From G963664835 sp963664835 (lineage in GTDB: Bacteria > Chloroflexota > UBA6077 > FW602-bin22 > JBCLEL01), in the NCBI GenBank assembly GCA_963664835.2, contig CAXXUG010000028.1:1-64000 (forward strand): a stretch of DNA of 64,000 nt, in the 5' to 3' direction. Made by a program: the position numbers and the translations under genes. The notes under the pieces are model-generated. The model worked only from the letters and a program-made list of their open reading frames with translations. It searched no databases and was not told where the DNA came from. Positions 17,130-26,706 of this stretch are shown one piece after another; position 1 is the stretch's first letter, and every line of letters starts with the position of its first letter.

Positions 17130-17175
17130 AATCAATCCCAACGGGAGCGATGGAGAGCCACATTTGGGGGCAAAC

Positions 17176-18132
17176 ATGGTAAACGTTGGTTTCATCGGCG
17201 CCGGGCAGAGAGCGACAGGCGCTCATTACCCGGCGATCGCTGGACTCCAGGACGCCACGATCGCGGCAGTCTGTGACCTCGACGAAGGTAGGCTCAAAGC
17301 GGCCGGCGACAGGTTTGGGATCAAGGGTCGCTACACCGACTACCATCGAATGCTGGCTGAGGCCGATCTGGACCTAATCTATGTGATCATGCCGCCGCAG
17401 GGGCTGGCGCCGATCGTAATCGATTGCCTCGACGCCGGCAAACACGTGGCCATGGAGAAACCGCCCGGGATGAATGCCGCCGATGCTGAGGCGATGATCG
17501 CCGCGTCCGAACGCAACGGGCGATGGGCGATGGCTGCGTTTCAATACCGCTTCACCCCGCTTGTTGAGGAAGTGAGGAGGATGGTGCTGGAGCGGGGACC
17601 AATTACGATGTGTCTGGGCGAGTTCCACCAGAACTACCTGGATCAGCCAGAGCCGGATTGGGGAATCAGTGTACTTCTCGAGAATACCGTCCACGTGGTT
17701 GACTTCGTCAGCTACATGTGCGGAGGCGAAGCCGTCGAGATCCATGCCCTGCAGGATCGCTTCTTCACTAACTGGAAAACCTCGAAGAGCTGTCACAACG
17801 GTCTGGTGCGCTTCAGCACTGGTGCGGTAGGGATAATTTCGGGAAACAAATCGGGCGGCGCGCGCTACCTGCGAATGGAGGTTCACGGCCGCGGCATTTC
17901 CGCCTATTTGCGGGTGCCGGACGTGGCGGAGATTTGGCGCGACAACGAGCCAGAGCCACTGATCGTGCGAGGGACCGATTTGGTGGGTTCCGACGACAAG
18001 ACGCTCTACGAGGGGAGTCTGGCAGCAGACCGCCATTTCGTGGAGTGCGTCCAGACCGGCCGCGAGCCGCATACCAGTTTGCAGAAAGTTGTGGACACGA
18101 TGCGGTTGGTCGACGCCCTGGAAGGCGACTAG
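17176..18132 (+). CDS. Gfo/Idh/MocA family oxidoreductase
   Basis: ATG 17176 lies behind GGGGG and starts the protein directly at the Rossmann strand VNVGFIGAGQRATGAHY; a TTG twelve bases upstream is less likely. The 318-residue protein has MEKPPGMN (the E-K-P active-site motif) near residue 92 and a C-terminal substrate domain with ENTVHVVDFVSYMCGG, whose histidine is in the catalytic position. It is clearly diverged from its neighbour upstream, so the pair are not recent duplicates. Substrate unknown. Confidence 0.87.
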   Translation: MVNVGFIGAGQRATGAHYPAIAGLQDATIAAVCDLDEGRLKAAGDRFGIKGRYTDYHRMLAEADLDLIYVIMPPQGLAPIVIDCLDAGKHVAMEKPPGMNAADAEAMIAASERNGRWAMAAFQYRFTPLVEEVRRMVLERGPITMCLGEFHQNYLDQPEPDWGISVLLENTVHVVDFVSYMCGGEAVEIHALQDRFFTNWKTSKSCHNGLVRFSTGAVGIISGNKSGGARYLRMEVHGRGISAYLRVPDVAEIWRDNEPEPLIVRGTDLVGSDDKTLYEGSLAADRHFVECVQTGREPHTSLQKVVDTMRLVDALEGD

Positions 18133-18263
18133 CCCGAGCCCAAAGGACGCCGGCCGTCAGCAAAAATTGTCTGTAACCACCGTAACCACCGAGAAAAGGA
18201 TGCTTCTCTCAATGCCGATCTATCGTCGTTGAACGGTGTCAGATAGGATCGGCGGTTGCGTCG
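18133..18263. other. Convergent spacer
   Basis: 131 bases with a short direct repeat GTAACCACC GTAACCACC near 18174-18191. No terminator with a T-run is visible. Confidence 0.3.
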
Positions 18264-19193
18264 TCAGTACGCTTGGGAAGCAGTCAACGCTGAGCGAATG
18301 CCAACCAGGGATGTCCTGCTAGCAGCTATTCCATCCGAGTCTCCGCCCCCTTCTTCCGGGGGACTCCAATGGGTCTCGAGGCTAAGCGTCCCGGTGTAAC
18401 CGTCCCGCCGGAGGGCCCTGAATTGGTTGGTGTAATCCACTTGCCCTCTTCCCACCGCTTCCCAGGCCGTCAATCCAGTGGCTTTGTCGACAACGCGGGC
18501 ATCCTTGACGTGAACGTCGACGATGAATGGTTTGACCGCGTCGTAGCCGTCTGGATATGGAACGCCTCCAGACACATAGTCATTTGCTGGGTCCCAGATG
18601 GCCTTGAGCGCCGGATGGTCGACCGCGCGAATTACCTTGCCGGTATTGAAACCAGTGTTGGCCCAGCAGGATCTCACGTTCTCGAGCCCCAGGAGCAGGC
18701 CGGCGTCGGCGGCTCGTTGCGAAGCTATCCGCAGCCCTTCTACGACTTTCGTTAGCATCTCCTCTGGCAACTCTCCGCCGTTGTGAAGGCGTGGGCTGGG
18801 GTTGCCACGCCCAACCATTGTGTCCCGGCGGAAAGCGAAGGCGCCTACCACAGGTGCCCCGAGTCGTCTAGCCACCCGGATCCCCGCTTCCAGCAGCTCT
18901 AGATCCTTTTTGAATGCCGCGTCTTTCTCTACCTTGCCGCGCACCACGCGTCCCAGCACCACTCCATACAGGGATTCTGAAAGGACAACTCTAACGCGCA
19001 TGTCGAATCGTTCGAGCAAATCACGTGCGCGCTCAATTTCGTCTCCGCTCATTTCGGTGACCGGTTTGCCCCAGAATTCAAGCAGCTCGACGTTGTGAAT
19101 TCCCTCGTCACGCGCGAACCTAAGAGCCGTTTCGAGGTCCGGATGCACCTCGTTGGTACACACTCCAAGGTTGAGAAGTAGATTATCCTTCAT
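18264..19193 (-). CDS. Sugar phosphate isomerase/epimerase (xylose isomerase-like TIM barrel)
   Basis: The 309-residue protein has the metal-site pattern of the AP-endonuclease-2/xylose isomerase-like superfamily: E171 in GLENVRS, D201 in AIWDPAND, H228 in DVHVKDAR and E273 in SLETHW. H-V-K-D is a signature of the sugar isomerase branch rather than of DNA endonucleases. It would interconvert a ketose and aldose or epimerise a keto sugar using a divalent metal. It is convergent with the Gfo/Idh/MocA pair and probably works on the same sugars. Confidence 0.85.
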   Translation of the reverse strand: MKDNLLLNLGVCTNEVHPDLETALRFARDEGIHNVELLEFWGKPVTEMSGDEIERARDLLERFDMRVRVVLSESLYGVVLGRVVRGKVEKDAAFKKDLELLEAGIRVARRLGAPVVGAFAFRRDTMVGRGNPSPRLHNGGELPEEMLTKVVEGLRIASQRAADAGLLLGLENVRSCWANTGFNTGKVIRAVDHPALKAIWDPANDYVSGGVPYPDGYDAVKPFIVDVHVKDARVVDKATGLTAWEAVGRGQVDYTNQFRALRRDGYTGTLSLETHWSPPEEGGGDSDGIAASRTSLVGIRSALTASQAY

Positions 19194-19394
19194 GGGACCT
19201 TCCGTTCATTCGCCAAGTCGGGATTTACGGCGTTGAATTCCCGTGAATCAATTCTCGTTCCTCGCAAGCGCTTGGCCACCAACTTGACCTACCCGCCCGG
19301 CCTCAGTTGATCCAGACGGTCTAACTTCATTGCCCTTAATTGGTTGGGAAGGAGAATTCGCCGAGACTAAGTTCACGCTCGCCGATCCTATTGT

Positions 19395-20195
19395 CTAGCC
19401 GCGTACAGGGAACGCTGATTCCGCTACCTCGCCGAATATAAGATTTCTATCGCGATCGCTCTTTTCCAAAAACTGTTCCATAGTTAATCGAAGCGCATTT
19501 CGATAACCCTCACGCCCGCTCACCGTCGGGAAGTCGGTTCCCCACATCATCCGATGGGCTCCAAAAGCGTCGTAGGCCAGTTCTAATAAGGGCGTGATGG
19601 GTTGCTCGAATGGAGATGGTCCAGCCACCGGCATAGCCCGCCGGGAAATCTGACCGAGACCTGGCACCTTGATGTAAACGTTCGGAAACCGCGCCAACTC
19701 GAAGACCTTGCGGGAAATCTCCAGGGATGGGAAATCAGGATCACCGAAGGCACTGATCGTTCCAAGATGGTCGATCACAACGAGCAACTCAGGCATTGCC
19801 TGGACCAACTCAGAAAAGTCCGGCGACGCAAAGTCGCGGCTCTTGCCATGGCAGCTCACCGTCAGCTTTAGCTGGGCGGCGGTTCGCCACAGTGCCAGTG
19901 GATCGTCTCCCGGCGAACGGGTTGTCGCACTGAGACGAACACCACTGGCTCCTTCGTCCGCCAATCGCTCGAGCATGCGCGGTGCGTCTTGCCGATCAGT
20001 GTTCACGCCCACGACCGATGCGAAACGGTGCGGGAACCGGCGAACGCACTCAAACTGGTACGCGTTGTCATACTGGCCTCCCATTTGGATCAGGACTGCC
20101 TTATCTACACCGTTCTGCTCCATCTGGAACAGCAGGCTTTCGACCGGTTCGTACCAATCCAGAGAAACGTGACAGTGACTATCTACAATTCGCAC
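19395..20195 (-). CDS. Amidohydrolase family TIM-barrel hydrolase (COG3618/ACMSD-like)
   Basis: The start is the GTG at 20195 behind AGGAGA, giving VRIVDSHCHVS at the N terminus; a longer reading from 20225 adds ten residues without a ribosome binding site. The 266-residue protein has the HxH metal motif (DSHCH, residues 5-9), a histidine in CHGKS, another in VIDHLGT, and the terminal aspartate in GTDFPTVSG. This is the metal site of the amidohydrolase 2 group, which includes lactonases (such as fucono- and rhamnonolactonases) and decarboxylases. A sugar-lactonase role fits the neighbouring oxidoreductases but is inferred. Confidence 0.85.
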   Translation of the reverse strand: MRIVDSHCHVSLDWYEPVESLLFQMEQNGVDKAVLIQMGGQYDNAYQFECVRRFPHRFASVVGVNTDRQDAPRMLERLADEGASGVRLSATTRSPGDDPLALWRTAAQLKLTVSCHGKSRDFASPDFSELVQAMPELLVVIDHLGTISAFGDPDFPSLEISRKVFELARFPNVYIKVPGLGQISRRAMPVAGPSPFEQPITPLLELAYDAFGAHRMMWGTDFPTVSGREGYRNALRLTMEQFLEKSDRDRNLIFGEVAESAFPVRG

Positions 20196-21049
20196 GGTAG
20201 TCTCCTTTCCTCTTAGGTTCGGCATTTGTCCCTACAGGAGCCTAATCGCGACCGAGGTTCTCGCCACGCGGAAGAGCGAGCCAAAGGGTACGCTCATACC
20301 AGGCATCGAAATCCGGTATTTCACTCATCTAAGTGGGGGCGTCCAAGAACACGCTATTCTCACTGCACCGATTGTAATTGTGCACTGAACCAGTGTCCAT
20401 CACCATTAGATTTGGAGGCTCAGTTGATCCTAGCGTCGCGCGTCCTTGTCACATTTGATCGAAATTCCGCGTTACTTGCGGAATTGGAAACGGCGGCAAC
20501 TCACCGTGAATGTCGCAATCGGTCGCCGCAACCTTGGACCGATCTTGCGTCACCTCTGTTCCTGAATTATTGCCATCCGCCACTCCTGGGTGTTGCGTAG
20601 AGGACAGGTATTGGTCCATCCTGTGTGAATTGGGCTCAATCTAATCTGGCGCGCCGCCTATGTACAGCCGTGAGCTAACATCGCAAGTGTCCTAGAACCT
20701 CAGCCCCGGACGATTGATCGGCCTGGGGCGGATTAGGGCTGCACGGTCAGCGGTAAATGGGTTACCCCTTGACCAGAGGGATGGTAACGGGGATGGCTTC
20801 TCGGTATCTCTGATTCGCGGCACTGGGGAGAAGTGTACCGAAACTTGGACTGTTGCGAACCGATACGCCGGTTTGACAGTGAGGGCATGCGAGTTCATAA
20901 TACCCGCGTCCACCCGTACCTGACTCTGCGGATATGGCGGTGGACGGCCAAACCGTAACCGGATCCGCAGTTGCCACCACTATAAAAATTTCCTGAATTA
21001 GCGGACTTTTGCCTAGCGGCAGTTACGCCAATTCACACTGGGGGAAGCG
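20196..21049. other. Divergent intergenic region, no gene recognised
   Basis: About 850 bases between the leftward hydrolase and the rightward permease operon. Open frames here lack ribosome binding sites and family likeness. An ABC binding-protein gene would be expected in front of the permeases, but neither an intact nor a broken one can be read. A TATAAA-like box near 20980 could serve the operon. Confidence 0.5.
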
Positions 21050-21997
21050 GTGAGCGAACGTAGAGGAGCGCTGACTGGGGGCGCTGGGTCGAGTTTCTGG
21101 CCGGCGCGCATCCTGGCGCACCGCGTCTACAACGAGTACTTTTGGGCATTTATCTTTCTAGTTCCCGCACTCGTACTGTTCGCCCTGTTCACACTGTACC
21201 CCGTCATCTTTACATTCATATTGAGCTTCGAACAGGCCCATAACTTCTTCCAACCGGCCAAGTTCGTGGGGCTCCGCAACTACGAACAGCTCTTCGGCGA
21301 ACGTCTATGGCGAATCGCCCTCGTGAATACAATAGTCTTCACGTTCGCCACCGTTCCGGTGCGAATAGGAGTCGCTCTTCTGCTTGCGCTCCTGATTCAG
21401 CCGCTCAATCTAAGGCTCCAAGGGGTATTTCGAGGAGTCTTCTACCTTCCCGCCGTGTCGTCGGCGGTCATCCTGGCGTTGGTGTGGTTGTGGATTTACT
21501 ACCCGACAAATCAGGGGCTTGCGAACCACGTTATCGAGCAGGTTGGCATTTCACCGCAGATTTGGCTGGGCAACCAATCTTTGGCGCTACCCGCCGTCAT
21601 CTTCATGGTGTGGGCGACGGGTGAGGGCGCGATGGTGGTCCTTTACGGTGCCGCCCTCAACAACATTCCTACTACACTTTATGACGCAGCGGACATCGAT
21701 TGTGCGACGCCATGGTCGAAGTTTGCCAAGATCACTTGGCCATTGATCAAACCTACGACTCTGTATGGTGTAATCGTTGGAACCATCGGGTCGTTTCAGG
21801 TCTTTGATATCGTCTTCACGATGACCGGCGGGGGCCCCGGATACAGCACGAGAACATTGGTGTACCAGATCTATTCGCTTGCCTTCCTACATCATGAATT
21901 CGGTTACGCTGCCGCTCAGGCAGTCGTATTAGCATTCATTATCGCGATACTCAGCGTTGGCCTATTCCGCTGGCTGGCGACGGATGTTGAGTATTAG
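21050..21997 (+). CDS. Sugar ABC transporter permease, MalF/UgpA type
   Basis: GTG start at 21050 after GGGGGAAGC. The 315-residue protein has six predicted membrane segments, starting with YFWAFIFLVPALVLFALFTL, and the EAA loop YDAADIDCATPWSKFAKITWP. It is the first gene of a permease-permease-ATPase operon. It is clearly diverged from the MalF-type protein at 9456. No solute-binding protein gene precedes or follows it in the operon, so the receptor must be encoded elsewhere. Confidence 0.9.
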   Translation: MSERRGALTGGAGSSFWPARILAHRVYNEYFWAFIFLVPALVLFALFTLYPVIFTFILSFEQAHNFFQPAKFVGLRNYEQLFGERLWRIALVNTIVFTFATVPVRIGVALLLALLIQPLNLRLQGVFRGVFYLPAVSSAVILALVWLWIYYPTNQGLANHVIEQVGISPQIWLGNQSLALPAVIFMVWATGEGAMVVLYGAALNNIPTTLYDAADIDCATPWSKFAKITWPLIKPTTLYGVIVGTIGSFQVFDIVFTMTGGGPGYSTRTLVYQIYSLAFLHHEFGYAAAQAVVLAFIIAILSVGLFRWLATDVEY

Positions 21998-22015
21998 TGT
22001 CATGGAAATAACAAT

Positions 22016-22930
22016 ATGAGCGAAGCCGAGCTTCTGAAATCTGAATCCATCACCGCCGAAGCGGAGTTCGAAACGAAAGAGGGACTCTGGGACCGCCTCC
22101 GTGGCAATTCCAGGCGAGTGCTGGGCATCGTGGTTCTGCTCATGTTTGCCGTTCTGATCTTCCTACCATTCTGGTGGATGCTAGTCACGTCGTTCAAGCC
22201 CGCCAACCTTGTCTTCGAGTACCCGCCTCAATTCATACCACTCGAGCCGACTCTCAACAACTACGAACGCACTATCGGCTACCAGGGAGGAGTCGTCGGA
22301 ACCTGGATGCTGAACTCGATCATCGTCGCCGCAATCGTGACGTTCGGAAATCTCTTGGTCGCCGCTTGGGCCGGGTACGCCCTCGCCAAGATGAATTTCC
22401 CGGGCAGGAGAACAATCTTCGTGGCGTTGATCGTGACGATGATGATTCCCGGGCACGTGACGCTAATTCCTCTCTATGGCCTAGTGCTCAGAATGGGTTG
22501 GATAGACACTTATGCAGCGTTGACCATTCCGTGGATCGGCCAGGTGTTCGGCATCTTTCTCATGAAGCAGTTCATGCAGACTCTTCCCTCGAGCCTGATC
22601 GATGCCGCGCGGATCGATGCGTGCTCGGAGTGGCGGATTTTCTGGAAAATAGTACTGCCCATGGCGATGCCTGGTATCGCGGTGCTTGGAATATTCATAT
22701 TCATGTCGAACTGGAATAGTTTCATCTGGCCACTGGTGATAATGGAGAGTCGGGAAATGACAACCATTCAGGTTGGTCTGACACTGATCCGATACCAAAA
22801 TGTTGGTTTCCTCGACTACTCGCTCTTGATGGCAACGGCGGTGGTGGCCGCGGTGCCGATGATAGTTGTCTTCGTATTGTTCCAGCGCTATTTCCTGACT
22901 GGACTGCGACTCGGGGCATTGAAGGGCTAG
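22016..22930 (+). CDS. Sugar ABC transporter permease, MalG/UgpE type
   Basis: The 304-residue protein starts 18 bases after the first permease stop. A charged N-terminal tail of about 35 residues precedes the first membrane segment (VLGIVVLLMFAVLIFLPFWW). The EAA loop is IDAARIDACSEWRIFWKIVLP, and the end is FLTGLRLGALKG, as in MalG-type proteins. It forms the pore with its upstream partner and contacts the ATPase encoded 14 bases downstream. Confidence 0.9.
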   Translation: MSEAELLKSESITAEAEFETKEGLWDRLRGNSRRVLGIVVLLMFAVLIFLPFWWMLVTSFKPANLVFEYPPQFIPLEPTLNNYERTIGYQGGVVGTWMLNSIIVAAIVTFGNLLVAAWAGYALAKMNFPGRRTIFVALIVTMMIPGHVTLIPLYGLVLRMGWIDTYAALTIPWIGQVFGIFLMKQFMQTLPSSLIDAARIDACSEWRIFWKIVLPMAMPGIAVLGIFIFMSNWNSFIWPLVIMESREMTTIQVGLTLIRYQNVGFLDYSLLMATAVVAAVPMIVVFVLFQRYFLTGLRLGALKG

Positions 22931-22944
22931 AAGGGGGTTAGGTT

Positions 22945-24078
22945 TTGGCAGAAGTGCACGCCCGGTCACTGACCAAGGTATTCGGAAAAGGAGACGGAAG
23001 CGTCGTCGCCTTGGACCGGATGGACATAGATCTTGCCGACGGCGAGTTCGTCGTATTTCTCGGCCCCTCCGGCAGCGGAAAGACGACGTTCCTACGCCTA
23101 GTCGCCGGCCTGGAGGTAGCGACGGGCGGCCGTGTTTACATCGGCGACCGCGATGTAACCACCGTGCATCCGCGCGAACGAAATATTGCGATGGTATTCC
23201 AGGATTACGCCCTTTATCCGCACATGACGGTGAGGGAGAACCTGAGCTTTGGACTGTCCAACTTGAAATATCCTCGGAAGGAGATAGAGGCGAGGATCAA
23301 CGAGGTCGTCCCTATGCTCGGAATGGAAGGCTTGTTGGAACGCCGGCCGCGTCAGCTCAGTGGAGGGCAACGCCAGAGGGTAGCGGTAGGACGCGCGGTG
23401 GTCCGCCGGCCCGATGTGTTCCTCTTCGATGAGCCCTTGTCCAATCTCGACGCCCAACTCAGGGTGCAGGTCAGGGTTGAGTTGGCCCAATTGCACCAGC
23501 GTCTGAGCACTACCACGGTCTACGTGACCCACGACCAGGTGGAGGCTATGACTCTGGGGCAACGCATCGTCCTGTTGGATCACGGATTGGTTCAGCAGAT
23601 CGGAACTGGCTCAGATCTGTACAACAACCCCCAGACTATCTTCGTGGCCAAGTTCATCGGATCGCCGGCAATGAACTTGATGCCTGGAGAACTCGTGCTG
23701 GATGGGCAGAGCGAGATGTTCTTCCAGACCGGCCAGCTTCGTCTTAAGATTCCGTCAACGTTTGCCGCCAGTTACATGCCGATTGTCGGTCAAAACACGG
23801 TTCTGGGGATCCGCTCTCAGCATATGACTGTTTGGAGAGGTAGCGACCAATCCGATATGGACTCGGTGGTAAGAGTGAAAGTCACTCCTGCGGTGGTTGA
23901 GGAATTGGGCGAGTATTCCCTTGTATATTTCGAGCTTGAGGGAACGCAGATAACGGCAAAGCTAGATCCCGACCATGACTGCAGAGTTGGCGAAGAGGTC
24001 GAGCTTGCGCTGCATCTCGATCGGATGAGCTTGTTTGACGCCAATACCGAGCAAGTCATCTCCCGGCAGGAAGTCTAG
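22945..24078 (+). CDS. Sugar ABC transporter ATP-binding protein, MalK/UgpC type
   Basis: TTG start at 22945, with GGGGG upstream. The 377-residue protein has Walker A GPSGSGKTT near 37-45, the Q-loop VFQDYALYPHMTVREN, the signature LSGGQRQRVAVGRA, Walker B VFLFDEPLSNLD, and the H-loop YVTHDQ. About 130 C-terminal residues (from about 245) form the TOBE/OB regulatory domain of MalK-type ATPases. It closes the operon and energises the two permeases. It may also serve the importer at 7915-11335, which lacks its own ATPase. Confidence 0.93.
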   Translation: MAEVHARSLTKVFGKGDGSVVALDRMDIDLADGEFVVFLGPSGSGKTTFLRLVAGLEVATGGRVYIGDRDVTTVHPRERNIAMVFQDYALYPHMTVRENLSFGLSNLKYPRKEIEARINEVVPMLGMEGLLERRPRQLSGGQRQRVAVGRAVVRRPDVFLFDEPLSNLDAQLRVQVRVELAQLHQRLSTTTVYVTHDQVEAMTLGQRIVLLDHGLVQQIGTGSDLYNNPQTIFVAKFIGSPAMNLMPGELVLDGQSEMFFQTGQLRLKIPSTFAASYMPIVGQNTVLGIRSQHMTVWRGSDQSDMDSVVRVKVTPAVVEELGEYSLVYFELEGTQITAKLDPDHDCRVGEEVELALHLDRMSLFDANTEQVISRQEV

Positions 24079-24529
24079 TTGCGAGAATGCCGGTCTGGTT
24101 GGTCGGCATTATGGTACGCACTTCAGCCTTTGTGAGGACCTATGCCTGAGCGAGGGAGTTATACTCGATTATCGCGCCTTGGCATCGCGAAGGATTAATC
24201 TGGCCTTGGAGATGTCCTTTGGCTGGTCACTTTCACTATAATCCCGTCCCATCTTTGTCACTCACAGCTGGCCCGTCGCGCGCCGGAATCCGCTCTATGA
24301 ACCTCTCATTTGCCTTAGATGCGTTTGTTAACGAAATGTCAGGTTTCCAGACCCCGGCTATTACCGACCCAAGCCAATGTAATCCTAGAGCGAACGCGGC
24401 GACGCTGAAGATGTTCGACTTCCTTCACGAGAGCAATCAAATACGACGGGTGCTTGTGCGCCGTCGCCGTGCAGAGCGAGGCAGTACAGCCGCAGAAGGT
24501 ATGTGGATCGATCAATGGAGGGCAACACT
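24079..24529. other. Intergenic region before the first BNR-repeat gene
   Basis: 451 bases. A 7-bp hairpin (AATGCCG at 24086-24092, CGGCATT at 24104-24110) directly follows the ATPase gene and may end its transcript, although no T-run follows. No gene is recognised in the rest. Confidence 0.45.
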
Positions 24530-25618
24530 ATGACCGGCGGAATCGAGCACGTGACAATGGCGCGCGACGACGAGGTTTACGAAGGGTTTCCCGACTTGTG
24601 CAAGCTGTCCGATGACAGGCTCTTGTGCATCTATCGAGAGTCGGATGCCCACGTCGCCAGTACGTCGCGGATCATGCTCATCGAAAGCCATGATCGCGGA
24701 CACACCTGGACGAACCAGCGTCAGTTCGAGGTCATCCGCTCATACGCTGACGACAGATCGGTCTGGATCAATACCCGCATCGCCAGGCTGTCGGATGGCC
24801 GACTCGTAATCAACTACGATGCTTTTGTATTCCCTGACAGCATCGCCCATCACGGTGCAGGTAGCGGGACATCGCAGGCGTATCTAGCTTGTCAAACGTT
24901 TCTCTCGTACAGTGAGGACGAGGGCAAGACCTGGACCGAACGCCAACTGATTGAGGCCGAAGGGATCGTCTCGGACAGGGTGCTAGTAGTGAGAGATGAC
25001 CTCTGGCTACTGGCCATCCCACACTTCATGGGACGCTTTCCTGACGCGTTTCGTGTTGAGGTGGCCCGCTCACACGATGGCGGCCGGACCTGGCCGATCG
25101 CTTCCCTAGCAGCCGAGGAAGAGGGCTTCCAGCACGATGAGCCGTCGTTGTTGGTTCTGCCGGACGGTCGGTTGCTCATGGTAATGCGCGAGAACGTGCA
25201 TACGAATCGCCCATCGCATTATGTGATCTCCGAGGACGACGGGTGGACCTGGTCTGCGCCCCGCCCGACGCCATTCTATGGCGATCGGCCATCGGCCGGC
25301 CTGCTGCAGAGCGGCCGTCTGCTGGTAACCTACCGAAACGTAGAGCCCGCGCCGGGGGAGACGATTACAGAGGTGGGACGTAACCCTGGAACATGGGCCT
25401 GGCTCGGTGACCTGTCCGGTCTGACGGGGTCCGACGGAGAGTCGCGATTCTTAGAGCTCGAATACGACCCGTGCATCGATATGCTGGGCGACTATGGCTA
25501 CAGCGCATGGGTTCAGTTCGACGACGGAGAGATCTTCTGCACCTACCATCATCGTGAGCAGGCGCCGCAGTCTTACATTCGCGGTTGTTGGTTCCGTGAG
25601 GAAGACTTCCCGAGCTGA
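24530..25618 (+). CDS. BNR/Asp-box repeat (sialidase-fold) protein, paralog 0
   Basis: ATG 24530 follows GGAGG with eight bases of spacing, and alignment with the four array copies supports it. The 362-residue protein has four Asp-box repeats of the S-x-D-x-G-x-T-W type (SHDRGHTW, SEDEGKTW, SHDGGRTW, SEDDGWTW), which mark a six-bladed sialidase-like propeller. Other conserved blocks are YRESDAH, FQHDEPSLL and VMRENVH. No signal peptide or transmembrane segment is present, so it should be cytosolic. It is the most separate of the five close paralogs, with a small insertion near CIDMLGDYGYS. Homologs are usually labelled exo-alpha-sialidase, but the sialidase F/Y-R-I-P motif is not seen, so the reaction is unproven. 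Confidence 0.82.
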   Translation: MTGGIEHVTMARDDEVYEGFPDLCKLSDDRLLCIYRESDAHVASTSRIMLIESHDRGHTWTNQRQFEVIRSYADDRSVWINTRIARLSDGRLVINYDAFVFPDSIAHHGAGSGTSQAYLACQTFLSYSEDEGKTWTERQLIEAEGIVSDRVLVVRDDLWLLAIPHFMGRFPDAFRVEVARSHDGGRTWPIASLAAEEEGFQHDEPSLLVLPDGRLLMVMRENVHTNRPSHYVISEDDGWTWSAPRPTPFYGDRPSAGLLQSGRLLVTYRNVEPAPGETITEVGRNPGTWAWLGDLSGLTGSDGESRFLELEYDPCIDMLGDYGYSAWVQFDDGEIFCTYHHREQAPQSYIRGCWFREEDFPS

Positions 25619-25736
25619 GGTCCCGTGGGACAGCCGGCAGTCAAGCGCAACCGTTTGGCACGATAACATGTTTTGTTCGCCGCTGCCGGGTAAAATAGGC
25701 TTGGCGCGTTCATATTCTCAATAAGGACAAGACAGC

Positions 25737-26585
25737 ATGTCAGAACCCTTGGTCTTTCTCAACGGCGAGTTCGTCAACTACTCTGAAGCCAAGATTCCGG
25801 TCGAGGACCGCTCGATCCAGTTCGGGGACAGTGTGTATGAAGTGGTCCGGTACTACGGCGGCCGCCCATTCCGGATGGAGCCGCACATGCGCCGTATGCA
25901 ACGTTCGGCCGAGGGCATCGAAATGCCGCTGCCGCCGGTTGAGGGTCTCATTTCAGCGGCGAACGAGCTGGTGCGCCGGCAGCAATTGTCGGATTGCACG
26001 GTCTACATCCAGGTCACCCGAGGCGTGGCCGACCGGTTCCACGGGCTGCCAGATATTCCACGGCAGAGTGTCATTGCCATCGCCCGTCCGGCCGAGGTTG
26101 TCCGACCGAAGCCGGCGATAACCTGTATCACGGTTAGCGATGACCGTTGGGCGAAACCCTATATGAAGACGGCCATGCTGCTACCCAACGCGACGGCACG
26201 CGAACACGCCAGCCGGCGGGGCGCCGATGATGCGATCCTGGTTCGCGATGGATTTCTCACCGAGGCGACAGCTTCCAACGTTTTCATCATCGTGGGAACC
26301 AGACTGGTCACGCCACCGTTATCCAATTACATATTGCCCGGCATCACGCGGGAGGCGATTCTCGAAATGGCGGAAGGCGCCGGTATCGACTGCGAGGAGC
26401 GACCTGTGCCGGTGAACGAGTTGTTCCGTGCAGACGGGATTTTCTTGACTGGCACAAATAGCGAGGTGCCGGCGGTGGTGCAGCTGGACAATCATCAAAT
26501 CGGCGACGGCCGGCCGCCTGAGGTGTTTGAGCAGGTCGCCAAGATGTTCGATGAGGCGGCGATTGGCGTTCCCGCCGGCCGGTAG
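25737..26585 (+). CDS. D-amino-acid-type class IV aminotransferase
   Basis: The 282-residue protein has the full class IV fold: VFLNGEFVNYSEAKIPVEDR, then FGDSVYEVVR. The PLP lysine is K144 in YMKTAMLLPN, the same place as in D-alanine transaminases. EATASNVFII binds the cofactor phosphate, and FLTGTNSEVPAVVQLD closes the protein. It resembles DAAT more than branched-chain enzymes. It could convert an imported D-amino acid or 2-oxoacid. The convergent gene on the other side encodes a 2-hydroxyacid dehydrogenase, which would act on the matching 2-oxo/2-hydroxy pair. Confidence 0.87.
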   Translation: MSEPLVFLNGEFVNYSEAKIPVEDRSIQFGDSVYEVVRYYGGRPFRMEPHMRRMQRSAEGIEMPLPPVEGLISAANELVRRQQLSDCTVYIQVTRGVADRFHGLPDIPRQSVIAIARPAEVVRPKPAITCITVSDDRWAKPYMKTAMLLPNATAREHASRRGADDAILVRDGFLTEATASNVFIIVGTRLVTPPLSNYILPGITREAILEMAEGAGIDCEERPVPVNELFRADGIFLTGTNSEVPAVVQLDNHQIGDGRPPEVFEQVAKMFDEAAIGVPAGR

Positions 26586-26706
26586 GTTGCCTCGGAGTAA
26601 GACAAAAGCCCTCTCAACGGTGAGACAGGCTGGCAGTACGGTTTCAGGTGCGCCTCGTTCCCAAGTGTGTGGGTGAGGCAAGGCCGGGACGATCGATCTT
26701 TGAGAC

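Noticed and set aside
20226..20600. Open frame of 124 codons in front of the second ABC operon
   Set aside because: It begins at the edge of the hydrolase gene's upstream region, has no ribosome binding site, a Cys/His/Arg-rich random composition and no recognisable domain.
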